NCBI RefSeq assembly: GCF_020510425.1
Contig: NZ_JAHBAH010000001.1
Location: forward strand, 1,240,001 to 1,304,000
Length of the DNA stretch: 64,000 bases
Direction of reading: 5' to 3'
Origin: Quatrionicoccus australiensis
GTDB lineage: Bacteria > Pseudomonadota > Gammaproteobacteria > Burkholderiales > Rhodocyclaceae
Under the pieces are notes generated by a model. That model did not search any database and was not told where the DNA came from. It saw only the letters and a list, made by a program, of their open reading frames with translations. A program made the position numbers and the translations under genes. Below are positions 1 to 7,717 of the stretch, in pieces; position 1 is the first letter of the stretch, and each line of letters begins with the position of its first letter.

Positions 1-177
1 GAAGACACCTGCGCCCGCCTGCGCGAATGCCCGAACGGCAAGACCATGCGCATCCTCGCCTATACCGCGCACGCCTTTCCCGAAGAGCGGGCGCGCTTCC
101 TCGCTGCCGGTTTCGACGACATCCTGGTCAAGCCGATCAACCGCAAGCTGCTTGAAGACCTGATCGTCGGTCTTTGA
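1..177 (+). CDS. Receiver-domain protein, C-terminal part only
   Basis: The reading frame is open from base 1 and stops with TGA at 175-177, giving 58 residues. The fragment carries the last part of a CheY-like receiver fold: a hydrophobic strand ending in ILAYTAHAF (the beta-4/alpha-4 region with the conserved Thr), then AAGFDDILVKP, where the Lys-Pro pair is the conserved beta-5 motif, and a final amphipathic helix. Nothing follows the receiver domain, so it is either a single-domain regulator or the C-terminus of a hybrid histidine kinase; the start lies outside the window. The style resembles the terminal receivers of the two hybrid kinases at 11.7 kb and 27.4 kb, which favours the hybrid-kinase reading, but this cannot be decided here. 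Confidence 0.8.
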   Translation, partial: EDTCARLRECPNGKTMRILAYTAHAFPEERARFLAAGFDDILVKPINRKLLEDLIVGL

Positions 178-252
178 GCACCGCCGGACGGTCGACCGCC
201 CGCCAGAAGCAAAAACCACGGCCGGCAGGCTGACGGATTGCACGTCAGCTGC

Positions 253-279
253 TTGACTGTCCGCCGCTAGGCGTATAAT
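253..279 (+). promoter_or_regulatory. Sigma-70-type promoter of the helicase gene
   Basis: A TTGACT hexamer at 253-258 and a perfect TATAAT at 274-279 are separated by 15 bp, slightly short. The expected transcription start is about 285-287, directly next to the ATG at 288, so the mRNA would have almost no leader. No Shine-Dalgarno sequence is visible in front of the ATG. Confidence 0.55.
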
Positions 280-287
280 CCCGACCC

Positions 288-1835
288 ATGTCTGAAATCA
301 ATACGTTAGCTGGCGACGCAGCCAGCACCCCGGCGGCGGAACTGCCCGCAGAAGCCACTCCCGAAATTACCTTTGCCGATCTCGGCCTGGCCCCGGAACT
401 GCTGCGTGCAGTGCTCGAAGAGGGCTATACCAAGCCGACGCCGATCCAGGCTCAGGCCATTCCACTCGTGATCCGCGGCCAGGACATCATGGGCGGCGCC
501 CAGACCGGCACCGGCAAGACGGCCGCCTTCACGCTGCCCATCCTGCAGCGCATCCTGCCTTTCGCGAGCAGCAGCCCATCGCCGGCCAAGCATCCGGTAC
601 GCGCCCTGATTCTCGCGCCGACCCGCGAACTCGCCCTGCAGGTCTATGAATCGGTCAAGGCCTACAGCAAGCACACCCACCTGCGCTCGATGTGCGCCTT
701 CGGCGGCGTCGATATCCGGCCGCAGATCGCCGAACTGAAAAAAGGCGTCGAGATTCTCGTCGCCACCCCCGGTCGACTGCTCGATCACGTCGAAAACAAG
801 AGCGTCAGCTTCAACTCGGTGCAGGCCCTGGTCCTCGACGAAGCCGACCGCATGCTCGACATGGGCTTCGTGCCCGACGTGACGCGCATCCTCAACATGC
901 TGCCGGCGCAACGCCAGAGCCTGCTGTTCTCGGCGACCTTCTCCGAGGAAATCAAGCGCCTGGCCGACACCATGCTGCGTTCACCGGTGCTGATCGAAGT
1001 CGCCCGCCGCAACCAGGTCTCGGAGAACATCACACACCGCGTGCATCCGGTTTCCGAATACGGCAAGCGCGGCCTGCTGATCAAGCTGCTCAAATCCAGC
1101 GAAATCCGCCAGTGCCTGGTCTTCATGCGCACCAAGCAGGGCTGCTCGCGCCTGACCCGCGAACTGCAGCGCGCCGGCATCCAGGCCGACGCCATCCACG
1201 GTGACAAGAGCCAGCTCGAACGCATCAAGGCGCTCGACGCCTTCAAGGCCGGCGAGACGCACGCCCTGATCGCCACCGACGTGGCCGCGCGTGGCCTCGA
1301 CGTCGACGACCTGCCCTACGTGATCAACTACGAACTGCCGCACACGCCGGAAGACTACGTACACCGTATCGGCCGCACCGGCCGTGCCGGCAAGCTCGGC
1401 AACGCCATTTCACTGGTCAGTGCGCACGAAGTCGGCTATCTGGTCGATATCGAAAAGCTGATCAAGCGCCCGATCGAGCAGGTTGAAGTCGTCGGTTTCG
1501 AGCCGGAAGCCGAATACGAATACCCGCCGGGCAACAAGAGAAAACGCAGCGCCCCCGCCGCCGCCCCGACCAAGGCGCCAGTTGCCCAGCGCCCGGAACG
1601 TGGCGAGCGTAACGACCGAGGTGATCGCAATGATCGCGGCGACCGCCACGAACGTCGCCCGGCACGCCGCAATCCGATGATCGCTGCCGACGGCTTCGAC
1701 TTCAGCAAGCCCTACGAAGACAGCAGTCCGCGCAGCGACGTGCCGGATTCGCCGCAGGCACCGGCCAAGATCGACCCGCACAAACCCAAGCGGGTGGTCG
1801 CCGCCCTGCTCGGCGGCCTGGGTCGCAAGCAGTAA
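288..1835 (+). CDS. rhlE: DEAD-box ATP-dependent RNA helicase, RhlE-like
   Basis: This 515-residue cytoplasmic protein unwinds or remodels RNA duplexes (ribosome assembly, cold adaptation, mRNA decay in the family). Motifs are complete and in order: Q motif near residues 46-54 (GYTKPTPIQ), Walker A AQTGTGKT at 71-78, PTRELA at 111-116, DEAD at 184-187, SAT at 215-217, and motif VI HRIGRTGRAG at 359-368. After about residue 410 comes a basic, low-complexity tail with repeated RGDRND-type units, typical of the RNA-binding extension in the RhlE/RhlB/DbpA group. The RhlE assignment rests on overall motif style and tail, not on a search. A strong -10 sits only about 8 bp upstream of the ATG, and a bidirectional terminator follows the stop. 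Confidence 0.93.
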   Translation: MSEINTLAGDAASTPAAELPAEATPEITFADLGLAPELLRAVLEEGYTKPTPIQAQAIPLVIRGQDIMGGAQTGTGKTAAFTLPILQRILPFASSSPSPAKHPVRALILAPTRELALQVYESVKAYSKHTHLRSMCAFGGVDIRPQIAELKKGVEILVATPGRLLDHVENKSVSFNSVQALVLDEADRMLDMGFVPDVTRILNMLPAQRQSLLFSATFSEEIKRLADTMLRSPVLIEVARRNQVSENITHRVHPVSEYGKRGLLIKLLKSSEIRQCLVFMRTKQGCSRLTRELQRAGIQADAIHGDKSQLERIKALDAFKAGETHALIATDVAARGLDVDDLPYVINYELPHTPEDYVHRIGRTGRAGKLGNAISLVSAHEVGYLVDIEKLIKRPIEQVEVVGFEPEAEYEYPPGNKRKRSAPAAAPTKAPVAQRPERGERNDRGDRNDRGDRHERRPARRNPMIAADGFDFSKPYEDSSPRSDVPDSPQAPAKIDPHKPKRVVAALLGGLGRKQ

Positions 1836-1837
1836 AT

Positions 1838-1865
1838 GAAAACGGCGCCCTGGGCGCCGTTTTTA
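1838..1865. terminator. Bidirectional intrinsic terminator
   Basis: A GC-rich hairpin, AAAACGGCGCC paired with GGCGCCGTTTT around a tiny CT loop, has A-tracts on the left and T-tracts on the right. It lies between the convergent helicase and PP2C genes and can stop transcription from both sides. Confidence 0.85.
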
Positions 1866-1882
1866 CATCGTCCGGACTGAAA

Positions 1883-2680
1883 TCAAGTCGGCAGACGCGG
1901 CACGAACCCGACCGGCGCCTTCGGCTTTTCAGCCGGCACGTCCACCAGCTTGATGATCGCCAGCGAGATGTTGTCACCACTGCCGGCAGCCCGCGAACGG
2001 GCATGATCGATCAGCTTTTCGCAGGCATTTCGCGCCGAGTTTTCCGCCACGACGCGACCCAGTTCGGCATCATCGAAGTAGGCCCAGAGGCCGTCAGAGC
2101 AAAGCACGAAAGCGTCGCCGCCGGCGATGTCTTCGGCTTCGGCAAAGTCAAACTTGGGTTCTTCCTGCCCGCCCAGCGAGGTCAGCAGGACATTGCGATT
2201 GGGGTGCGTCAGCGCCTGCTCGGCGGTGATCCGGCCATTGGCGACCAAATGTTCGACATAGGAGTGGTCGACCGTACGGCGAACCAGTTTCCCGTCATGA
2301 AAACGGTACAAGCGGCTGTCACCGCAATGCGCCCAGGTCACCTTGCCCGGCTGCAGCAACAGCATGACGGCGGTGCTGTGCGGATCCTTTTCATTCATGA
2401 AGCGCGACGCCTTGATCATCGTATGCGCTTCACGCATGCTGTTTTCGAGCAGGACACGCGGACTTTCTTCCGCCGGTGCGAAATGTTCCAGAGTGGTTTT
2501 CGCCGTGTGCAACACCTGTTCGGCGGCCAGGGCCCCCCCTGTATGGCCACCCATGCCGTCGGCAACGACGACCAGTGCGACACCTTTTTTCTTGGCATGC
2601 GGCAGGATGGCAAGACGATCCTGCTGCTCCTTGCGATCCCCCTGGTGCTGCGCTGCGCACGCATCAATTGCTAACGGCAT
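1883..2680 (-). CDS. PP2C-family protein serine/threonine phosphatase
   Basis: A 265-residue metal-dependent phosphatase of the PP2C/Stp type, expected to dephosphorylate Ser/Thr-phosphorylated proteins in the cytoplasm. The metal-binding aspartates are all present: D21 in EQQDRL, ADGMGGHTGG at 40-49, GDSRLYR at about 120-126, SDGLW at 195-199 and GSGDNIS at 233-239. There is no membrane segment or extra domain, so it is the simple catalytic form usually paired with an Hpr-like or PknB-like kinase. No kinase partner is encoded nearby, which is unusual but not unique. The ATG at 2680 is followed directly by the first conserved strand, so I kept it. It lies 92 bp downstream of the HDOD gene on the same strand and may be the last gene of that operon. 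Confidence 0.92.
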   Translation of the reverse strand: MPLAIDACAAQHQGDRKEQQDRLAILPHAKKKGVALVVVADGMGGHTGGALAAEQVLHTAKTTLEHFAPAEESPRVLLENSMREAHTMIKASRFMNEKDPHSTAVMLLLQPGKVTWAHCGDSRLYRFHDGKLVRRTVDHSYVEHLVANGRITAEQALTHPNRNVLLTSLGGQEEPKFDFAEAEDIAGGDAFVLCSDGLWAYFDDAELGRVVAENSARNACEKLIDHARSRAAGSGDNISLAIIKLVDVPAEKPKAPVGFVPRLPT

Positions 2681-2772
2681 TACCCTCTCCTTTATCCGGA
2701 GAAGGTTATCATGAAAGGGATATACAAAGCTTTACACAAAATTAACGCAAACCATGCATCACCCGCGCCGCA

Positions 2773-3657
2773 TCAGTGTTGCGCCATATGGAAACGCTCG
2801 ATGATGACGTCGACAAACTCGGGCAGCGAGTCCTCGCCAAGCCCGAGCTCAGGCAGCACCTCCTCCTTGACCCGATCCCATTCGGCATTGTGGATGCGCT
2901 GCTCGCGATAATAAATTTCGATCGCCAGCTGCAGGATCGCCACCATCGTGCGCGAGGCGTGCATGCCCAGTTCGCTCATGTCATGGTGATAGCGAATGGC
3001 ATCGCAGATGAAGTCAGGCAGATGCCAGTGGCGAGCGACGATGTAGCCGACCACGCAATGATCGGCACTGAACTTGCGATCCTCGTCGGCCAGATCGACC
3101 CAGCGCCCCGGCTCGCCGAGATGCATTTCGGCGCAATAGGCGGTAAAGCGCTGCAGCAGCAGAAGTACGCCGCAATCGTGAAAAATCCCGGCGAGGTAGG
3201 CCTGATCGGGGAAGATGTTGCAGACGGCGATGCGGTCGTCGGCAATCAGCATGGCAATCTGCGCCACCGCCTGCGAACGCGCCCAGAAGGCTTCGTACAC
3301 GCGCGTGTTCTTCTTGATGTCGCCCATGCCGGCCAGCGCCACGGCCTGCACCAGGTTGGCCGTCTGGCGCACGCCGACGGCGTGCAGGATCTGCTCGACC
3401 GTTTCAAAGGGCTGATGCTGTTTGTAAGCCGCACTGCCAACCACCTTGAAGAGCATGGCCGTGATGCCGGGATCCTGGTTGATCACCCGCGACAGCACGC
3501 GGATGTCGAATTCCTTTTGCTGCAGCAGCTTGAAAAGCTCCTGCATGACCCGCGGCTGCGGCGGAATCTTGACACCCCGTTCAAGCAGGCGCTTGATCTT
3601 TTTGGCATCTTCTTCGCCCAGCGTCTTGACCGCCTCATTTACCGATGTTCCGCTCAA
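2773..3657 (-). CDS. HDOD-domain signalling protein
   Basis: A 294-residue protein dominated by an HDOD domain (about residues 23-220), a degenerate relative of the HD phosphohydrolase fold used in bacterial signalling and motility or biofilm control. Typical landmarks are the KIPPQPRVMQEL start, the middle helix LARVINQDP-like segment (RVINQDPGITA) and FHDCGVLLL near residue 159, where the catalytic HD survives in part. No GGDEF, EAL or receiver domain is attached. Its ATG overlaps the glcF stop codon by four bases (ATGA), so it is translated with the glycolate oxidase genes. That suggests it senses or regulates something tied to glycolate use, but its actual partner cannot be read from the sequence. 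Confidence 0.85.
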   Translation of the reverse strand: MSGTSVNEAVKTLGEEDAKKIKRLLERGVKIPPQPRVMQELFKLLQQKEFDIRVLSRVINQDPGITAMLFKVVGSAAYKQHQPFETVEQILHAVGVRQTANLVQAVALAGMGDIKKNTRVYEAFWARSQAVAQIAMLIADDRIAVCNIFPDQAYLAGIFHDCGVLLLLQRFTAYCAEMHLGEPGRWVDLADEDRKFSADHCVVGYIVARHWHLPDFICDAIRYHHDMSELGMHASRTMVAILQLAIEIYYREQRIHNAEWDRVKEEVLPELGLGEDSLPEFVDVIIERFHMAQH

Positions 3658-4892
3658 ACCATCACCTCATCCATCAATTCTATCCAGTGCCGGACGGGCA
3701 GCATGCTGCCCGCCTGCAAGTGCGTCAAGCAGCCGATATTGGCCGTGGCAATCAGCGCCGGCCCCCCGGCATCGAGCGCGGCCAGTTTCCGGTTACGCAA
3801 CTGTACCGACAATTCCGGTTGCAGGAGCGAATAAGTTCCTGCCGAACCGCAACACAAATGCGCGTCGGCCACCGGCGTCAGCGCGAAACCAGCCGCCTGC
3901 AGCAGATCCTCGATCACGCCACGAATCTGCAAGCCATGCTGCAAGGTGCAGGGGGCATGAAAAGCCAGCCGTTCGCGCGCCGGTTGATCTTCTGGCAAAA
4001 GCGATAACAGGGCGGACCGCTCGGCGCACAGGATCTCCGATGGATCACGGCACAGCGCGCTGATTTTGGCCGCTTTTTCGGCGTAGACCGTATCGTCGGC
4101 CAGCACGTGACCGTAATCGCGCACCTGCACGCCGCAACCGGACGCGGTGACGACAATCGCCTCGACGCCGGCCTCGACATGCGGCCACCAGGCATCGATA
4201 TTGCGCCGCATGTCGGCCTTCGCCCCGTCCTGATCGTCGAGATGAAAGCGTACGCCGCCACAACAGCCGGCCTTGTCCTCCTCGAACAACGCGATACCGA
4301 GCCGGTCGAAGACGCGCATCGTCGCCGCATTGATATTGGGCGCCAGCGCCGGCTGCACGCAACCGGCGAGCAACAGCATGCGGCGCGCGTGCCGGCCGCC
4401 GGCCGGCTTGCCACGACTGTCACCGGGCGCCGGGCGTGGCAGCTTGTCGGCCAGGCCGGAGGGCAGCAAGGGACGCAACATGCGGCCGAGGCGAATCGCC
4501 GTGCCGAACAGGCGCGGCCGGGTCAGGCCCTCGCGCAGCAGGCGGCGCTTCAGCGCCTCGGCGCGCGGCCGTGGCAACTGTGCCGCCAGTACCTCGCGCC
4601 CGATATCGAGCAGATGCGCGTATTGCACGCCGGAGGGGCAGGTCGTTTCGCACGACCTGCAGGTCAGGCAGCGATCCAGGTGCAGTTGCGTCCTGGCCGT
4701 CACTTCCTTGCCTTCGAGCAATTGCTTGATCAGGTAGATTCGCCCGCGCGGCCCGTCCAGCTCGTCGCCCAGCAACTGGTAGGTCGGACAGGTCGCCGTG
4801 CAGAAACCGCAGTGCACGCACTTGCGCAGGATGTCCTCGGCGATCTGGCCGGCTCGGGTCTGACGCAGGGTATCAGTGACGCGGCTATCCAT
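3654..4892 (-). CDS. glcF: Glycolate oxidase iron-sulfur subunit GlcF
   Basis: The 412-residue Fe-S subunit of glycolate oxidase passes electrons from the GlcD flavin to the membrane quinone pool. Two ferredoxin-type [4Fe-4S] clusters are visible: CVHCGFCTATCP (Cys 25, 28, 31, 35) and CLTCRSCETTCP (Cys 75, 78, 81, 85). Two CCG motifs typical of the heterodisulfide-reductase-like C-terminal half lie at about 210 and 337. Length matches the E. coli subunit (about 407). The frame stays open far upstream, but the ATG at 4892 is chosen because it overlaps the glcE stop by one base (TGATG) and gives the normal N-terminus. Third gene of glcDEF. Confidence 0.95.
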   Translation of the reverse strand: MDSRVTDTLRQTRAGQIAEDILRKCVHCGFCTATCPTYQLLGDELDGPRGRIYLIKQLLEGKEVTARTQLHLDRCLTCRSCETTCPSGVQYAHLLDIGREVLAAQLPRPRAEALKRRLLREGLTRPRLFGTAIRLGRMLRPLLPSGLADKLPRPAPGDSRGKPAGGRHARRMLLLAGCVQPALAPNINAATMRVFDRLGIALFEEDKAGCCGGVRFHLDDQDGAKADMRRNIDAWWPHVEAGVEAIVVTASGCGVQVRDYGHVLADDTVYAEKAAKISALCRDPSEILCAERSALLSLLPEDQPARERLAFHAPCTLQHGLQIRGVIEDLLQAAGFALTPVADAHLCCGSAGTYSLLQPELSVQLRNRKLAALDAGGPALIATANIGCLTHLQAGSMLPVRHWIELMDEVMV

Positions 4893-5959
4893 CAGAACTC
4901 CGCATACAGCCGACCGGGGTTGAGAATACCCTGCGGGTCGAAGCTCTTCTTCAGACGCCGGTGCAGCGCCAGCAAGGGCGGCGCCAGGGGCGCAAAGGCG
5001 TCTTCCAGGCAGCGCTGCGACTCCGGCGCGCGGTAGAGCACGGCGTGCCCGCCGGCCTGCCCTGCCCGCTCGCGCAACACGGCAGCCGGGACGGCGTCGC
5101 CGGCATACCAGCGCAGGCCGCCACCCCACTCGATCGCGCTCAGGCCTTCGAGGCCGAGCGCCGGGCTTGTCGTCGGCAGCGCCAGACGCCACAGGCTGGC
5201 ACCGGCAAAGGCCGAATGCGTCTGTTCGCGCACGGAAATCCAGTGTTTTTCGCCGTCGACCGTCTGGCCGCCAAACTGGTCCGCCAGACGCGCCACCGCG
5301 CTGGCCACTGCGGCCTGTGCGCCGGACAGGCGTAACCAGAGCTGCCCGGTTGACCAGAATGAGGCCGAGATCGGCAGGGGCTGCCCGCCCCATTCGTTGA
5401 GCACGGCCAGCGCGGCGCCTTCGTCCATGTCGAAGCGTAGCGTCTGCTCGGCGCGCGGCTGCGGCAGGACTTTCAGCGTCACCTCGGCAAGCACGCCGAG
5501 AGTGCCGAGACTGCCGGCGAGCAAGCGCGAGACATCGTAACCGGCGACATTCTTCATGACTTGACCGCCAAAATCGTGCACCAAGCCGCAGCCATCGACC
5601 AGCTTCACGCCGAGCACGAAATCGCGCACGCCGCCGGCCTGCTGCCGGCGTGGTCCGGCCAGCCCGGCCGCGACGCAACCGCCCAGCGTCGCCCGCCCGA
5701 AATGCGGCGGCTCGAAAGCCAGCATCTGGCCGCGCTCGGCCAGTGCCGCCTCGATTTCGACCAGCGGCGTGCCGCAGCGCGCCGTCACGTAAAGCTCGGT
5801 CGGCTCGTAGGCAACAATGCCGCGATGCGCTGAAACATCGAACAATTTGCCGGCCAGCATGCCGCCGTAGAAATCCTTGCTGCCGCCGGCCCGGATGCGC
5901 AAGGGCTCCTTGTTCGCCGCGGCCTCGACTATCACCGCCACCAGATCGCTGAGGCGCAT
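4892..5959 (-). CDS. glcE: Glycolate oxidase FAD-binding subunit GlcE
   Basis: A 355-residue FAD-binding subunit of the glycolate oxidase complex. The N-terminus carries a compact FAD_binding_4 fold: LRIRAGGSKDFYG at about 20-32, the LAFEPPHFG segment, then TLGGCVAAGLAGPRR with the glycine-rich flavin loop. The C-terminus ends with the family tail FDPQGILNPGRLY. Length agrees with E. coli GlcE (about 350). The start at 5959 is set by a one-base TGATG overlap with the glcD stop, arguing for translational coupling throughout D-E-F. Compared with GlcD it lacks the large C-terminal FAD-oxidase cap, as expected. Confidence 0.95.
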   Translation of the reverse strand: MRLSDLVAVIVEAAANKEPLRIRAGGSKDFYGGMLAGKLFDVSAHRGIVAYEPTELYVTARCGTPLVEIEAALAERGQMLAFEPPHFGRATLGGCVAAGLAGPRRQQAGGVRDFVLGVKLVDGCGLVHDFGGQVMKNVAGYDVSRLLAGSLGTLGVLAEVTLKVLPQPRAEQTLRFDMDEGAALAVLNEWGGQPLPISASFWSTGQLWLRLSGAQAAVASAVARLADQFGGQTVDGEKHWISVREQTHSAFAGASLWRLALPTTSPALGLEGLSAIEWGGGLRWYAGDAVPAAVLRERAGQAGGHAVLYRAPESQRCLEDAFAPLAPPLLALHRRLKKSFDPQGILNPGRLYAEF

Positions 5960-7440
5960 CAGAAACGCTCCAGTTCGGGAAATTTCAGTTCGCCATGATG
6001 CACATGCATCTGCCCGTATTCGGCACAGCGATGCAGGCTGGGCACAGCCTTGCCGGGATTGAGCAGGCCGCGCTCGTCGAAGGCAGCCTTGATGCGATGA
6101 AAGACTTCCAGTTCGCGCGTCTTGTACTGCACGCACATCTGGTTGATCTTTTCGATGCCGACCCCGTGCTCGCCGGTGATCGAGCCGCCCAGACGCACCG
6201 ACAGCTCGAGGATTTCGGCGCCGAAGGCCTCGGCCCGCGTCCACTCACCCGGCTGGGCCGCGTCGTACATGATCAGCGGATGCAGGTTGCCGTCGCCGGC
6301 ATGAAAGACGTTGGCACAGCGCAGGCCGTATTTCTTTTCCATGGCGGCAATCGCGGCCAGCATCTCGGCCAGGCGCTTCCTCGGAATCGTGCCATCCATG
6401 CAGTAATAATCCGGCGTGATCCGCCCGACCGCCGGAAACGCCGCCTTGCGCCCGGCCCAGAAACGCAGGCGCTCGGCTTCCGATTGCGAGACGCGGATGT
6501 CGCGCGCGCCGGCCGCGGTCAACACCGCCGTAACGCGCGAAATCTCCTCGGCCACCTCTTCCGGCGTGCCGTCCGACTCGCAGAGCAGGATGGCTGCCGC
6601 GTCAAGGTCGTAGCCCGCCTTGACGTAGGGTTCGACAGCCGCCGTCGCCGGCTGGTCCATCATCTCCAGTCCGGCCGGAATGATGCCGGCGGCGATGATC
6701 GCCGCCACCGCTTCACCGGCCTTGCCGACCTGGTCGAAGGACGCCATCACGACCTGCGCCAGCGCCGGCTTGGGCACCAGCTTGACGGTCACTTCGGTGA
6801 CCACGCCAAGCATGCCCTCCGAACCGATGAGCAGGGCGAGCAGGTCGTAACCGGGCGCATCGGGGGCTTCGGAGCCGATTTCGAAAATCTCGCCCTCGAT
6901 GCTGACCACCCGGATACGCAGGATGTTGTGCACGGTCAGGCCGTATTTCAGGCAATGCACGCCACCCGAATTTTCGGCGACGTTGCCGCCCAGCGTGCAA
7001 GCGATCTGCGACGAAGGATCGGGCGCGTAATACAGGCCGAACGGCGCCGCCGCTTCCGACACCGCCAGATTACGCACACCGGGCTGGACGACCGCCAGAC
7101 GCGCCGCACGGTCGACACGCAAAATCTTGTTAAAACGCGCCATCGACAACACGACGCCCTGGGCATGCGGCATCGCCCCGCCCGACAGACCGGTGCCAGC
7201 ACCGCGCGCCACGACCGGCACGCCGAGCTGGTGACAGGTCCACAGGATATCGACCACCTGCGCCTCGGTTTCCGGCAGGCAAACGGCGAGCGGCAATTCG
7301 CGGTAGGCGGTCAGGCCATCGCACTCGTAGGGGCGCAAATCCTCGTCATCAACCAGCAGGCAATGCGCCGGCAGGATGCCTTTGAGACGCTCGGCGAGCG
7401 CCTTGCGATCGGTCTGGAAAGTATTTTCGACGGTCCCCAT
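5959..7440 (-). CDS. glcD: Glycolate oxidase catalytic subunit GlcD
   Basis: A 493-residue FAD-linked oxidase that converts glycolate to glyoxylate (E. coli GlcD is about 499). Visible are the FAD_binding_4 domain with VVARGAGTGLSGGAMP near residues 81-96, the flavin loop CTLGGNVAENSGGVHCLKYG near 146-165, and the FAD-oxidase C domain ending in GSITGEHGVGIEK followed by the tail FDERGLLNPGKAVP. It is the first gene of a tight glcD-glcE-glcF-HDOD unit. No glcC-type regulator or glcA permease is adjacent. A TAGAAT box lies only 6-11 bases before the ATG (7447-7452); if it is the real -10, the transcript would start at the start codon. Confidence 0.95.
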   Translation of the reverse strand: MGTVENTFQTDRKALAERLKGILPAHCLLVDDEDLRPYECDGLTAYRELPLAVCLPETEAQVVDILWTCHQLGVPVVARGAGTGLSGGAMPHAQGVVLSMARFNKILRVDRAARLAVVQPGVRNLAVSEAAAPFGLYYAPDPSSQIACTLGGNVAENSGGVHCLKYGLTVHNILRIRVVSIEGEIFEIGSEAPDAPGYDLLALLIGSEGMLGVVTEVTVKLVPKPALAQVVMASFDQVGKAGEAVAAIIAAGIIPAGLEMMDQPATAAVEPYVKAGYDLDAAAILLCESDGTPEEVAEEISRVTAVLTAAGARDIRVSQSEAERLRFWAGRKAAFPAVGRITPDYYCMDGTIPRKRLAEMLAAIAAMEKKYGLRCANVFHAGDGNLHPLIMYDAAQPGEWTRAEAFGAEILELSVRLGGSITGEHGVGIEKINQMCVQYKTRELEVFHRIKAAFDERGLLNPGKAVPSLHRCAEYGQMHVHHGELKFPELERF

Positions 7441-7602
7441 CCGTACATTCTAAACCGGGGGCGAAAGCAAAAAGAGGGGCGACACGCAGATTCCCGAACG
7501 TCATACAGCACAATCCAAAGCAGCGATTTGCCAATGACATAGGCGGGTGTCTTGCTAGCCTGAAACAACATATTTTTACCCACTTCCCGGGCGCCTTCCC
7601 TC

Positions 7603-7608
7603 TATAAT
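7603..7608 (+). promoter_or_regulatory. Likely -10 box for the diguanylate cyclase gene
   Basis: A perfect TATAAT lies 110 bp before the ATG at 7718. The -35 region at the expected distance (about 7580-7585, CCACTT) is poor, so this is either an activator-dependent promoter or a chance match. The 277-bp gap also has to hold the divergent glcD promoter. Confidence 0.35.
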
Positions 7609-7717
7609 CGCGCGCTTTATTGGCGGCATAAAAACACAAGCCAATCACGGACTTAGTCGATCTGCGCCAACCTCCCCGGCATGGCACCCGCAATGCGGAT
7701 CACAGGAAAGATGACGA

